A DNA stretch of 64,000 nucleotides from Balanoglossus misakiensis (Eukaryota > Hemichordata), in the NCBI GenBank assembly GCA_040954595.2, contig CM082592.2:2666001-2730000 (forward strand), read 5' to 3'. Both the position numbers and the translations under genes were made by a program. Below the pieces are notes generated by a model. The model was not told where the DNA came from. It made no database searches and was given only the letters and a program-made list of their open reading frames with translations. The stretch's first letter is position 1. Every line of letters begins with the position of its first letter. Below, one piece after another: positions 47,401 through 62,736 of this stretch.

Positions 47401-50400
47401 AACAGTTTCAGTAATTTATACACCACCAAAATATCGACCTAAGAGGCAGGACGAAAACCATCCAGCCCTAGTTATTACAGACATCCATACATTAAAGGGA
47501 CAAAATAATGGGCTTTCGATTTTGATGTTATTTTAGTTATTTTGAAATTCATGTAAGAGGTCAGTTATGTTTACATATTGAAATTTGCGAAATGTCATTT
47601 GTTAGTTCATCTACGTATAGGTGTAAATACCATGTGACACATGTGGTTTTGGGTACCATAAATGATGTCTTACAAATATTTCCATCTTAAATTAATAAGA
47701 ATAATGAGTTTCAACTTTAAATATTAAGATAAGGTTTCAGTAGTTGATGTATCCCCAAAATGCTTCTAACAACAATAAAATGTTAGGAATTCATTTTTCA
47801 GCATTCAATATGAACCATTCAGTTAAAATCTCTCCTGTAAGAACTAACGGCACATTCCATTGATATGTAAATGAATTCAGGAGATTCTCAGTGAAACTGA
47901 AAGTGCAATTACTAATGATTTACAGAAATCTGTACAAAATATGGCAGAGGCACATGGGCAGATTGGAAATGATGGATAAACCGTCAAGTTTCAGAGTTGA
48001 TGTGTAACATCAGATGATCCATCAATAATGTATGTTATGATTTGGTAAACCGATATGATTCCTTCAATCAATCAGCGCGCCGCTGTGGTGTAGAATTTGT
48101 CAGTGGTTTCCTTAAAGCACTATATTTTGATTTGATTTGCATTCAATTTACTCTTGCACAAGTTCGACTGGGAAATCACAATGGAGGATGTGTTACATCA
48201 AATGTAGCCACGGGCACACGGCAGTAAATGGAAAAGACTGTTTTCCGTCTCTTCCTTCATGCCGTTCGAGTGGTCAGGAAAAAATCGCAATTCAGTTTGA
48301 AATTTGCATCTTCCTGAAGTGGATGCTGCTCGCATTTAATGTGAGATGATTCTTTTTGACTTGTGGCAGTGTTAACAAGTTTGAAGATTGGGGACTCGAC
48401 AGTTTGCCACAAAACGCTTCGAACCACTTTTGGGGTTTAATTAGCCGAAGCACGATTCAAGCCCCTTTTACGCACATCCGCGTTCACCCATTTGGTGCCA
48501 TTTCACATTGTGGTGACCACTTACTGAACACAAGGCAATCTCGGGGTCTAGAGGCTGTTACACACCTTGCCAATTCAATTTTCTACTCTTTCTTTCACAG
48601 AATACCAGATGGCAACCAACTCTCAACAAAAGGCAAATTTATTATCATATTCTCACTTGAAGTCCATCTGCCGTTATCTCATGACAGTTCAGGATTTGAT
48701 TTAGATAAGCCATTAGGCCTCGACACACAAAAAGTCACTCAAGTATCAGAATTCAAACACGCTGTTTGTCAAAAGGCATCCAAAAACATATTTCAGAGGC
48801 AACAGAATCCATCAAACATCACGTCTACCAAAGTAACAAATAGAAGGCATTATTAAAGTGCTTCACAGTTTCATTTTGTCTCGTATAGTTCACTCCATTA
48901 TTCTCACCAGACATCTCTTTTTTTGTTAATTGTGAACAAGACAAGGTTCATTGCAGTTTTATTTCCACCTGGTCTTGCATGACTTCATGTTCAGTATCGG
49001 AAATTGATATTTTTGCCGGAAAAAAGAGGGTCCCGCAAAAGAAATGGAGGCAAATTCTGAGTGAAAACTGTACATTCCTCAGTGACATAATATGTGGCTT
49101 GACTGAGATAGCCTTTCAACAGTAGAGAAAATCATTAACAAGCACACTCACACTCTTTATGGTAGCAGCACTTTAGATGAGGCCCTCTATGGACAGAATT
49201 CATAAACAAAATTCTCATACAAAAGTGATCCTTTTTTTCATGGAACGATACCACACACTGCATTTTTATGCATTTTGTTGTACATTGGCGGTTCTTTCAG
49301 TAACTGTAAGATTGAAAGGAACCATCTCTGAGGGTAACAATGAAACGACTTTGATGAATCTGCCAGCATATATGCATACACGTCACACAAATGATCAATT
49401 TTCTTTCAACACACACACCATCTTGATATCTTTCCATGAATCGTCATTTTGCATCGCTGAAAATATCGCCCATTCTTGAATTGAATAAGTTTTGCATTGA
49501 GTGCCTGTGCAAAGAGACGTCCATGATTAGAATACCTGCGCCGTGCCTTAAGGGAGGAATTATTCAGAGTAATTGTGTGGAAAACTGCCTTGCCTATCAC
49601 AGACGCAGGCCCAGTTCCTACTAGAATTTCTAATTTAGCCAATCTGGAAAACGGAAACAGAGGTGATGACGGTCAACAGCTTCTCAAAATACAGCCCTGC
49701 AACTAGTTTTGCATTTTTAAGCAGAGTAATATTGGAATGTAATGTCGGTCCAATTGGGACCTATATGAGACGCTAAGCACAAGCAATGATAGGAAAATAG
49801 TGACAAATTGCCGACAATTACCAGAGGTGACAGAGACTAAGTGAAAGTGCATGGTATTGTAATCAAATGTCCACTGATACAGCTAAGACTCGCTGCTTCA
49901 CCATTCTACTGTCAATTCCCGATCACCTATACATTGTTTCCATCTTTCCCTACAACAGCTGAATACTAATGGGACCGCTTGTATAAAGCGACGGACAAAA
50001 CCCAGCATGCATGGATGGATGGATGGATGGATGGAAAGAGAGAGATAAATGGGAACAACATCCCAGCAGTCCACATGTGATACACACTAAACGCCAACGC
50101 TGACCTCTCTCATTGCATCCATATGAAACATTCCAGAAGCCAATTTCTCAGTGGCGTGGCAAAAAAACAGTTTCCACAAATCTCACTTTTCTCAAAGTTT
50201 GATGCTACTTGGATATCTTATTGTACACAAATCCAATGCCAGCTAACATTATTGGCAACAAATCTTGACATAAAAAAACTAAAAATTAATTTAAAATGCA
50301 CAACGACAAATAAAAAGAGTCGTATATTTTCAAGTGGTATCATAGAAACTGCTAAAAAATATCAGCCCTGGTACTTAACTTTAATGGCGTGCACACATTA

Positions 50401-53400
50401 TGAATTACCATCAAGTTCATATTATGGAATGACAAAATGAACACTTTCATGTGCAGATTATAAAATTCAACACATCGCTTGTTTTTTATAGACACTTACT
50501 CTAGTAACTTGCTGGTGTATTTTGGAACATCCTCTGGGCAGAATATTTGCAAATATGTCATTACTTATTTACAATAACAATCAGTGTCCTTGTTTCCAAT
50601 GATGTAGTGGTAACCACCGTTCAAACCAATTATATATTTTCTATGACTTGTCAATCATGCATCTCTCCATTTCAGTAAAGGGCAAACTGCAAAAATCTCT
50701 CGAATCAAAACTTTCAAATAACTCTGTCTCCATCTCCTCAAAGATGCAGGCATTATATCATTTTGGCTCGATAAACCATTTTCTGTAGTTTATGAAAATA
50801 CTGAAGGGGTAATATTCCCTGTCATGGACATTTCTCCGGTGTAATCTGACAAGATACATCGGTGAATACAAATACTGTTTTTTTGTTGTTGTACTGTGTA
50901 GGTCTCTCTTTGAATTCCCATCGATGTTCTGAAGTAACTGATATTTATGTTTTTTCAGACTTTGCATACAAATGTGGCTCCATTTCCATCTACCTTTCAT
51001 TGATCAATTTCTCTCAGGCACACAGGAAAACATGAAGAAAGTCACACTCCATACACCTTCCAGAAATTCAAAATTGATGAAAGTCACCCTAACTAACAAC
51101 CAGGCCCACACATCTCTCTCCATTGTAATATATCCAGGCTAACTCAGTCGACGTGTTCCAGCATTCTGTGCCGTGGATAATTTCATTCATCATGCTATAG
51201 ATATGCCTTGGTGAAGCGCTTTCCCACAAATCATGCCGCTTTCCACTAATACCACATAAGATGCTATTCCTTTAGTATTCCCATATTTCTTGTTTTACCG
51301 GATACCTCCACCCATGCTAAGTAGTATGGCCTAGCCATAAACCATCATAACAACCTAATCACACGAACGTTTGTAAAACATTAATATATTACACATGCTT
51401 TGATGTATAATGCATGCGCTTGCACTCATTACCCACACTGCCTGTAACACGGGTCCTTCATCATGTAACACACAAGTGTCTCTCTAATATTTCTCCTAAA
51501 TCTGGCTCTGTCGTTAATGAAAAATAATGCAATATTTTCGTGCTCTGCTGAACTTCTGTTTGGGTTATTCTGAGCAGATTAGTCATTGCAATGAAACATG
51601 TACGGCCCACAAAAGGATTATGGATGATATAATGGCACGGTGCAAATTTCCTCTAATACTGTCCAAATGCCTTCTCTGTGGCTAATACTTTTCAGGTGTT
51701 AAAACCCGGCGCAGTGTGTACGGCCAGTCTAGTGTAAGAAACAGGTCTCCTCATGAATTCGAGATGACAAGCTGAACACAAAAATCTGCAGCTACAAAGA
51801 CAGATTAACACACTTAAAGTAGAGTCTTTCCAATTTCCATGTACATTACCTTATGTTGCCAATTATTCCACCAAATAAATCATGTGAAAGGAAAAACTCG
51901 AAGACATTTCTGATTGGTTCCAGTGGCATATAAATTTCACATTTTTTTTTTTTACAATGCATGTAGGTATTATTGGTGGCTTAGAAAAAGTATTCGAGAT
52001 TCACTCACAATTCTGGAGCAATGTCGAACTGTTGTGAAAGTTTGTACTTTGCCAGGAAAAGGTACATTTTCCATTTTTAATAATCTTAAACCATTTTTTC
52101 AAATACTGACAGACTACAGGAGGCATTTAAAAGACAGAACTTTCAATCCAATTTAGCCATTTCTCTTAACTGTGACCATTTTCAAAGATGACCATTCCCG
52201 TATAATCAATGTCAATCACAGCAAATTCAGTTGGACCCATTCTAAAAGCAGCAGAAACCTTTCATTAATTTTTCATGTTTACACAGCCATCCAAAACTAT
52301 TCTGGTTTGAGGAAGAATTCTCTTGAAACCAGATATTTTTAAATTACGCGTGACAGCTTCACTTCTTGCTATCTTCAGCAGATCCGACAAATTCCTTCAG
52401 ATGAAAGCGTATCAAATTTTGACCCGAATGTCACCAAGCAGATCTAATGAGTAACTTAAATATCACTAAAAATAAATCTCGATAGCAGTTTTAATGCAAT
52501 AAATCCCCACACCCATACTGGGAGCATGTCACAATGTTTCAACAAATGCCAAATGTATTCCTCTGGGAACAGTATACCAACATGATATGCTTTACTCTGT
52601 TTATTAACTCTTTAAATATTTTTATTTATGTTGATAAAGAGAGCATTTGATGACATCTTGGTTTTCTTAATGCACACACAGTTTGGTGATTTCGACCGAC
52701 AAACTGCAGAGCTGGCGTGTAGCCAGTGGAGACGGCTAACATCATAAGCTCACTTCTATTATGAGTTTCAATCACACTTATACAAATTTCAATCAAACTT
52801 ACACCACGGAATAATTGGGAATTAAATTGACCAATCTGGTTGGGTTTCAGTGGTATTTTGGGATCCGCACGCTATTCAAAACGACCTAGTTTTCTTTGTG
52901 GTTATTTTTGATGGGCGAATATTCTCGTACAATCACTGACAGTTCCACGTTGGCACGTATCTTTGTTCCAATACTGATGAACAACACACACTGACAAAAA
53001 TAACAGATGTCCATTATTATTCCAAGCTATGTTGGGACTTAACTTTTCAAGCATGCAAAATATACAGTTTTCATGTACATGAAACAAATTTGATATAGAA
53101 TTTTGGTTTTAGGTGTTCAGATGTTGATATCAAAGATCAATTGTCCTTCTGTCATTGTCAGATACAGTATAACAACTTCTAATCATCCAAAAAGTGATTA
53201 CCTGGACAGGGTTGGAAAAGACCTGATCTCAGATTCATTATAAATATTAACACCATGTTAAATCAAATATTGAGATTTCACAGTGGTTTTCAATAATTGG
53301 CAAGCAATGTCAAGTGGTTTACCAAGAAACAAACTGAGAGATTCATTAAACAACTACTGTCGGATGGCCTACAGTTAGACAACAAGGTTTTGGTGCCTAT

Positions 53401-55180
53401 TAAGGTGATACCAAAAGCATTCAAATTGCTAGGCAATGGTTGCTAAGAAGGATTTGCCAAATCAATAAAGATGCAATGTTTTGCTGATTTCCTTTGACAG
53501 AGAAATTTAGGGCCACACAAATTGAACAGATGCAGATTTTGGATTGCTGGATGGTGACGTCAAAAGTGTACAAATATGCACAGCTTTATTGCAAAAGTGT
53601 TTTAACTCTTCCGAGTGAGCAATGAATCCCTTGAAATTTTAATATTTAATCTGAAATACTGGATCATGGACCTGAGAAAGATGTGGAAATGGTTTTTGAA
53701 ATTAAAATACTCTTTATGAAATTCTGAATGTTTTTTTAGTAATAGCTAAAAAATAACTTACAGATTGCGCGCATGCATGCTAATTTTTATTTCCATCCGT
53801 GATTGAGATAAGTGTGCCAAAAATCAGACTACTTAGTTGAACATTGAAAGAATTGAGGGTTTTGAATATTTTTAATTCTTCAGAAGCCGGCAAACCCCGT
53901 AGAAAACAAGGAAACCCTAAAATTTTTGCGAACACAATGGGGGAATGTTTGGTACTGTGCCAATGATAGTAACCAACATGGTCGGGTATCACCTCAAATT
54001 GTTTTAAAATGTCAGAGTTTATGAAACTGGTGATGGACGAGATTAGATTTCCCAGAATGAAAGCTCAAGAACCGGGCACACAGAGAACCGTCAGTGCCTA
54101 GTTGGCTTGATTCAAGATGCCCATTTGTGGTTGACCTTTGTGGTCGTGTCATCCTAGATCTGCCATGACGATCGGATGATCATCTGTCTTTTGATCAAAA
54201 CTATGGTGAGCAGCTTTCGTGGAAAGTCTGCAAGGTACCATGGAAACATGACCTGTGTTCTTATTGGCCGTTGAAGCGGAAGGTCAGAGGTTAAAAATTG
54301 GATTTGATACTCCTTGGATTGATAAGTTTCCTAACACTAGATGGGTAGGTTCTTAGAAACTCAGATGCCTCTAAATTAGCTTTGTTACTGATTGAAAAAA
54401 TATTGCCATACGCTTCACTTCACCCTCATTGAATATTTACAAAATATTCTTGTCATATATATTTATTATGTTAGGGTGTGGTTGCCAGTCGGAAAATGTG
54501 TCATAGAAACATAACTAAAATCACTAGTATCACATGCCAGATGTGTTTTGTTTTGTTTTAGGAGAGAAGACACTTTGATGTGATGATTTCATAGGCTTTT
54601 CCATCCAGAAAATAAATACTACACTCTATGAGGTCCTGGAAACATAAAAATATGATATGATGTGCAGGACACTCATATATACTTACAAGTAATATTGATG
54701 TGAATTTGCCTTCCAGCAACTGACCAGAAATTCTGCCTTGTCAATGGTGGCAGTTTGCTTATTGCCACAAGACTGAAATTTCATACAGCTATACTGTGAA
54801 ATGACATTTTCCACTTGTGATGCACAGATGAAAAAAAGGCGGGAAAGTGCGTGTCGCAAACAGTGCAAGTACAGAACAGCTTTGAATGGAAGACCATGAT
54901 CGGTCGAATCACTACGATTGCGCTGCGATAACACACAGCTGTCATGTTTCACAGGCTGGGTGGGAATTCTAAACGCTCCAAATGTAGAAATGCTCGCAAT
55001 TAATACCTGACTTTGACATTTAAACACAATGGCTGTGTCATAAAAATTCATCGCAAGTGATGGCTTGACACTACAGCTTTTATTAGTTGCAGAAAGTGTA
55101 TCACTCATAAAAGCCATGCACAGGAACATTTTTTGCTCTTGAAACGTTCATGTCAGCTTCTCATCCCATGTCAAGTAAAA

Positions 55181-55379
55181 TACTGTAAAACACTTTATTT
55201 TCGCGAGCAATAAATTTTCGCGAAATACGCGAGAGCCAAAATAGCGTGAAAATAAAAAGGCGCGTAAATTTTTTTTGAAGATAACGATGCAGTGAATAAA
55301 ATAAGAGCTACTCGCGAAACAGTGGCCTCTCTTGATATAGCGAATATTTCAACCCGCGAAAATAAAGTGTTTTACAGTA
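55181..55379. mobile_element. Miniature inverted-repeat element, TACTGTAAAAC family, copy B
   Basis: It runs from TACTGTAAAACACTTTATTT TCGCG to CGCGAAAATAAAGTGTTTTACAGTA, giving terminal inverted repeats of about 24 bases. The interior has TTTTCGCGAAATACGCGAGA and other CG-containing words, unlike the CG-poor surroundings. It is longer than copy A (199 against 157 bases) and better preserved at its ends. Confidence 0.8.
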
Positions 55380-58300
55380 AATCCACACAGACTTGCAGTA
55401 AGGGCTCCAAAACGACACTTTTCAAATACCTCATAAAATCTTTCGCACAACGCCCCTCAGACACTGGCTTCAACAAATCGGGGAGTGAAGACAGACTGTA
55501 TTTATATGCATGTATGTATCTCTCACTTCCCTCCTTACATTATATTATTGAAACAAGATCATTTTGATGGGAAATTTTCTCGCAAATTGAGTTACAGTAA
55601 TTGGCAAAGAAATCACCGAGATTCCACAAGATCTAGTTGAGACGAATTTATTGGCTGAACCGCCAAGCAATTGTCACACATTGAAGCGGTCATCACAATG
55701 CATCCTGGGAAATGTAACACTCCACTCAACACGAAATTTTCCCACAATCAACTGAGACGTTCAGCTGCCATCTTTGTCCCCACCAAGTTCCTGTTGCTTA
55801 AAGCAATTTTTATTTGGACTATTTTGTGTTCATTAAGATATTTCTGCATTAGTTTTATGACTTCCTGCATGAATTGTTGAAAGGAAAAAAAAAAAAAAAA
55901 ACCTTTTCGAAAATGAAATGACATGGCAGCTGGAGCTGTCACTAATGGCCAAACACAATCAGAAAGCATTTTACCATGACAATTGTGTAACATATAATAG
56001 ACTTGAATATGCTGTATTATCATAGCTACAAGTAATTATATTTCTTGAGATTGGATAAATGTTTAAGGTGCGAACAACACTCTAAATGTTTCTCTTAACG
56101 GCATTTCTCAGAAAAAAAGTCAGCACTGGTAAATATGCCCGTTTAGTTAAAGCAATAGGCCTACTCACCTAGGCTTGAATTTACGCTTAGATTTATGAGT
56201 ATACATAAAAACTTTTAATGAAAATTCATTATCTTCGCTTGTGTGTAGCGTAAAATATACGGGTCACAATCTCCCATGGATGATATCGCTTTGACTCATT
56301 ACAAACATATGGTTGAATTAAAGCCCCAGTATTTCTCGTGTGCATCCATTTTTCATCATCGAAAAAAGCCCGTTTTTCCAGTACATCCATCATGGAATAC
56401 TATATAATGAAGATGTAAGAAAGGTTTGGGCAATTGTACCTACATGCAAGCCGAAAATATCGCCCGTAACACTTGAAATGATGCGCGGGTTTGTTTACAA
56501 CGGAAATGTTGTACATGTCGATCAGAAAACGTGCCACTTTGACATTTTGATGGTCAGACCATTTTCGGATTTGATCTGGTTCCATCGACTGATTTCTCCC
56601 ATAAAGTTATCTTCCCAAAATTTCGCCGAATTAGTGCGCATTTCTTCGCTGAGTCGCTTGATTTGGGGCGACCAAACCTCTTCCGCATAGATTCACATTT
56701 GAGTGCGCATGCGCACTAGTCACGTGTGTCAACATTAGCCTGACTCACGTGACTTTCTGTCCGGACAGAAAGTCATTCTTCACTCGTTATATTGTAAATT
56801 GTATGAGTTTATCAGCAGAGCTGGGGATGATGACTGTTCGATTCAGTATCAATTATCATCTACTTTTAGAAATTATAGATGCCGTTTCAAACAAAATTTT
56901 GCCCCTACGAGAAATACTGTGGCTTTAAGAAAGGGATGCTTCAATCTTTTAATCAAGCTAGTTTTATTTATTTCGCATAGCTCATATCTCTTGACCATGG
57001 CAACATTTTATTGCCCTCTTATATAGATTTCATAAAATACTGCGCAATCACCGATGCAAAATAAAACAATATCAGTTTAATTTCATGTCTCCTACTGAGT
57101 TCCATTTTCCCTGGCTATGTTTAGAGATTTAATGGTTTTATTTTTCAGCTGTATATTATTAATACATTCGTAATTCATATTTGGCATACTACCAGAACTC
57201 CGATGAACTTTTGATATTTTGTATGACGTATGTACAGCTTTGAGTGTTGACAATGGAACCAATACATCTTCTTTTATTTACACCATGCAACTAATTACTA
57301 AAAACTGATCCATTATTTATGCAAACATGTGTAACAGAAGAACCATAGTGAAAATTCCACAACAGTTTTTCTCCATGCAAGATATTCAACAAGGTTAAGG
57401 AAAACATTTTATATATTTCTCTCACTCTTTTGAGATAATAAAGGCTTTTAAAATAGGAAGCTGATATCATTGAGGTAACTTAGCTTAGGGACTATTATTA
57501 TTAAGAAAGTGAACAATCTAAGATAAGAGAAAAAACACCCTATACAAGAAAATTTGAACAATATTATTAAGGGTAATTTCAAAATATTGTTTTAACATGT
57601 GATATTACCAGATATTTGAAACATTGACAGTTTCAGGACCCCCCCCCCCCCCCCCCCCCCCCCACTCGCTCATCAATGCCATCTCTGGCTAATTACGAAT
57701 TTTTGCTGTCTACTTGTTTTTAGCCTAGCTAACAGCAGGACTGTATGGGTGTCTCATTCTTCAAGGTGCAAAACAATCATATCCGACAAATGTTCTATTT
57801 CATAATTTCCGGTTGCATCTCTCAAACACAAGACAGATAAAGTCAAAATTTCAACAGTGTGTGTACATCATCTTTGATATCTTAATATCTTCAAGGGCAG
57901 AAGTCGACAACCTTAACTAAACAATAGCAGGTGTCAATCAATCAGCGAGAGTTGTTCAGGTACAGGTCACAGTTCATATCATCTTGGTAGAAGGGCTGTC
58001 TCTTACACTTTATGCACTGTGCATTGACATCTACACATTTAAACTTTTATATCAACATTTGTGACCCCACTTTGTCAATGTGTCATCCTATCTAATTAAA
58101 TTAAGATAAAAGTGAATAGTACATACAATGTACACCCCGTATATCAAATCGCCGACTGGTAAATTGGTCACTGAATTGTAACATAAATTTCTTGTTTCAT
58201 TTCAATGAGAAATCTGACAATATATATTATGACATCCTCTGCGGATACTTCAACTAATTGGTAATGGTTCACTTTCGCCAAGTTTTGCCCCCCGGGGGTG

Positions 58301-58728
58301 CGTATTATATTTTATAGTTTACCCAATGATTCATAGCTTTGCAGTTAGACGTTTTGTGATTGAGATGACAGTCAGTGTTCAGAAGAATTCCTCTCGCACC
58401 TGCATCGTAATGCAGCCCCACTTATACAAGTGTGATCAGAAAGACGTACAGTAGTTAGAGAGAATTTTCCGCTGACAGCTGTTGGACTGATCTGTGTCGG
58501 AATCACAAAAGCACAGCAGGTTTAGAATCAAGAGATGATGGGGTAGACTTGCTCTGGGCAATGCTTTGCAAAAGGGGATAATATTACCTTTCTCATTGTG
58601 ATATCAGAAGGCTGAGGATCAATGCAGTGGAGTCGTTCAGTCTGTCTGCCTTGCCTCTCTCATCGCAACTTAAAGGTAACTGGAACGCTGGCTTTGAGTC
58701 AGTAGGACAATTAAAGATCACATTATTA

Positions 58729-58898
58729 TTAAAGGTGCACGCTCACATATGCAAATTTAGCCATAGTTACCATGGAGAGCTGGGATCTAGTCGATCGCAG
58801 ATATTCAGTGGGTGGCCACGAGATAAAAGGGGTGCCTCTATATGGCCATTAAAAGACTTACACAGTCACGTAACTTTCAAGTGACTGAGTTCCTTTAA
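58729..58898. mobile_element. TTAA-flanked miniature element, copy 2
   Basis: TTAA at 58729-58732 and 58895-58898 encloses ends AGGTGCACGCTCAC and GTGACTGAGTTCCT. The interior shares AAATTTAGCCATAGTTACCATGG and TTCAGTGGGTGGCCAC with the copy at 8230-8411. The terminal repeats have decayed here while the interior remains recognisable, so this is an older insertion of the same piggyBac-like family. Confidence 0.7.
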
Positions 58899-61800
58899 CA
58901 ATATCCAGCAGATTATTTGATTACTTTAGTGGGTGTGGCTTGAATAATTAAATTGGTTCACCATGTGTAGTTCGAATAATTAAGGACAATGTCTACACCA
59001 ATTTGATCAGTAAGGTACTATTTTAACAATAACGGGACAACAATTAATGTCTTGACAGAAAATGTCAATCAGTGGAAAACAGCAGATTCTCTATTGGCAG
59101 AGACTGGTATTATGCTGAGCACTTATTTGAACACCTAAATTACTTGGATTTAAAAAAACACACTTCACGAATTCAAAACTAATGCAAGAGATATAAACGG
59201 TTTATCCTATATTAAATTTGCATTGAATATTTTCTCTGTTTTTTTATATAATAATTATGGTTTCCGTGGGTCACTTGTTTCTACACCTATTTTTCAACTA
59301 CAACAGCTAAGTTTCAATAACTTGGCATAAGATTAATCTGAAAATGGAAATATGCCCTGGAAAGCGCTCAGGCAGACTGTATCAAATTACAAGTATATTC
59401 TTTGGCATATTAGTTTCTACATGGTGGCGCCGTCTCAAAGATTTCATTGCATTTTTTTAATAGACGAGTACTGAAGCTTAATGGTGATATGAGTATAAGC
59501 AGGGGGGATTTCCTTCAATGATCAATTTGTATGAAGTCCTCAGTTTTCTATTCTATCCGCAATCTGAATTATTATCAAGTGATAACGGTATATATGTAAA
59601 ATATTGAAATTCAAATGCCTGTATCATGATAAGACGCTACAAATACACGATGCAAGAGCAGCAAAATGTGGGCTACATTGACCCAACAACTAAACATGGT
59701 GAAGGTCAAAGTCACACTTCAAATTGCTCCAATTTCTGAAGAGTCAAGTTTAAATGTGCATCTTCAATGTTGGCCATAAAAATACCTTTGTTGTGTTGAG
59801 GGTCTTCAAATCAAAAGAAAAATGCGTATTTTTGTTCCAGACCCGTTCTCTGTGGATGGGTAGGTAACCAAGCCACCACCAGCAATTAATGCACAGAATG
59901 AGAACATTTTATCTTGAAGCCAGTTATTCCTTGGAGTCTTGAAGCCCTTAATCTGTCTTTTCAAACCACATTTTGTTAGTCATGTCAAAGGATCAATATG
60001 TGATCCAAAAACGTGATGTTTTGCCAGGTTACAATATACTGTAGCATTACGTGCTTACTAAAAGTTGTCATCAATGGCACGTCACCTCAGCTCGACTCAA
60101 TCAGCTGGGAATTCTTTCAACTGTTCCTGAATCTCTGTACGGTGAAAAATAAACACCAACACCTTATTTCATTTACATCTAAGGATTAAACAATTTGGTC
60201 AAGTGTAGCAATTGAATGAAAAAAAACATCATCCAGAGTATACTGACCAAAAACAACATCATGATTTCCGATGTGGAAGATCATGTCTAAAAATTCAGAT
60301 GACACTCGGGTAAATCACAAAATCCCCTATGATCGATACCTGTCATTATGATGCTGGTGATTTTGACAGCACACTACTAACACAATGTAAGATAAAGTAT
60401 TCACCACACAAAATTTTGTCTGGAAATTTTTGTCTCAAGTATTCAGCCCATCAGTCCAACATTGTGTTAGTAAAACTTTCAATGAGAAAATTTTGATCAT
60501 TTATATTCATATTAATTTCAAACCTAAAAATCTTGAGCTGTAAATATATTTTGCATTTTGACCATCTCATTCACACTCACTCACTCACTCACATGGGCAT
60601 TTTGGATCACATATATTAAGTTAAACCTTACCTACAAGGAATTTGAAGTTGTTGATAAAGATTTATAATTATTTTTCATGTACACAAATATGTATATTAA
60701 GATCAGAAAGAGTCACCAAACAGTTATTGTGAAATTGTGAGAATCACAGGACTTGTGGAGTGACCAGGTGTACATGCATGTATTGTGATGCACCTGGAGT
60801 TGATTCAGGAAGTCTGTTATACATGACATCATCGTGAGAGAGGGTGCGGTACGTTGTTTGAGAAATGCTGCACGACAGCTGTAACCCGGGTTACCCGAGT
60901 ATCGCTTTCTGAAGTAAATAGTTGCGGACACCTGAGTGAAGGGCGTACTAGTTGATAGGCCGGCGTGTGTGCAGCCCTTCAAGAGACGAGTTCTATCTGC
61001 CCTGTCCGTGTGAATAAAGCTCTGCAAACATCAACATGGACAATCTCCCCTGTGACTGAGCTAACAATGACAGCCCTGTATCTAGTGTGGCATCGCACAT
61101 ACAATGTGCAGCTCTTCAAATCAACCAGGGGATGAATGATGGACTTGCGAAACCACAGTGAGTCATTCGCCCCATCTTCCACTAATGAACAACATCAACA
61201 GTGAATCCATCTTCTGCTGCTGCGGCTGATCAGGAAGACACCTTTCTCCATTGAAATCTGCCACTATTTACTCAAACACGTATCACCACACGCTTTAGGA
61301 TGATAAGTTGTCAGCCAGGCAGACTCTTTGGTCATTGCCAACGGTAATCAAGTCCTTGTGATTAGAATGACTCATTCCCACTTTGCCTGCTTCTTGTTGT
61401 TGAACCTAAATTACAGCTTTTAATACCTGGCACCAGACAGCTGATACAGTCTCTATAGCCATACAGTCTCAAGGATTTCCAATATCACCTTTATCAACAT
61501 GCACACCCTTGAGTGCCATTTCTTCATTCCTCTTTTCACTGCCTGTGCAGACCAGCTGACCGTCTTAAATTTTCCAGATATGTACTCCCAACATGAAGAA
61601 ACACAAATATTACGCACACCATTAATATTACTTGACCACCATGTCGTGCACACAGAGACGCATGCACACATGCTTTGTGAAACACAACCATTAATTCCGA
61701 CACATTTTGAGGCAAAAACAACCATTAATTCTACCCATATGCATCAATGCACCGTTACACAACCAAGCACTCTCCAACACAACCTTGCAGTCAAACACCT

Positions 61801-62328
61801 GAGCACAAGTATGACATGACTTAACTCGCCCAGACAAAACAAGACACTGGTACACACATTCATGCACTCTGGTACAACCATATACTGTCAATATGAATAA
61901 ACGTAGTGATAAAACTTTCAGATGAATTTATTCCCAATTCAGGACATTACATCACATCGCACAGCATATTGCATCACAGATGTTGTAGTCACCGCTCTCA
62001 GAATTCGCACGAAGAAAGACTTTGAAACAATTGGCATACTCCATGCACACAATGCATGAACTTGGAGAGGCACCAATATGAACTTCTTGAAAACATCTGT
62101 TGCTAAGCAACCATCTCCACAGTAACTGGGAGTCAGAACCTTGCACCGGGAGACCTGAGAAGTGATACCTCTCTCTATCATGTGACAAGTTGACCCTGAC
62201 CCTTTAACTGCCAGACTTAGTGTCCCAGGGGACCACTTTCATACTGCCATGCTCCCAGTCTCACTCCCAATTCCTCGGGCAGGAATCCTATCTAAAGTTT
62301 TTGTATCCCGGAAAATACACCCAAAATG

Positions 62329-62736
62329 TCATGTCAGATTTTGTGTTTGAGACATGTAATAGGTACGATGTAGGGATATACACTGCAATCTGGGCAACCA
62401 ATCTGCTATCTCTCCTGGGGTGTGTCGTCTTGTTGCTTTGATTCCATTATCCCACAGCTGACTGGGCTTTTCATTTTCCAATAGATTCACCATCTTACTA
62501 ATCACAATGCATCCTCCATCTAATAACTCACTGTCAGTAACACGGTGCAACGTAATTATGACCTTGTGACCCCCAAGGTGTGATCTTGCTACACCAGTAG
62601 GGTTTTTTTTGTCATGTCCGTCCACCCTAAGCCGATACACATCTGATACACCTGCCAAATTGTTGTGTTTCAAAATACAACGTGCTGAGATATCAAGATT
62701 TTCAGCTGCACACAGGTTATTCCTTTCAAGAGACAT
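62329..62736 (-). other. Unassigned 135-codon ATG frame
   Basis: ATG at 62734-62736 opens MSLERNNLCAAENLDISARC and runs uninterrupted to 62329. The composition is not low-complexity and the middle part (VDGHDKKNPTGVARSHLGGH) looks more protein-like than its neighbours. No domain is recognised and no flanking splice sites or conserved partner were found. It could be a relic of a mobile element or retrocopy, or chance. Confidence 0.15.

Noticed and set aside
48356-48856. 166-codon plus-strand open frame
   Set aside because: It begins at TTG and contains no ATG, has no splice support and no recognisable domain, and lies in the Musashi intron.
54683-55129. 148-codon minus-strand frame
   Set aside because: No domain, no supporting splice sites, and composition typical of random intronic DNA.
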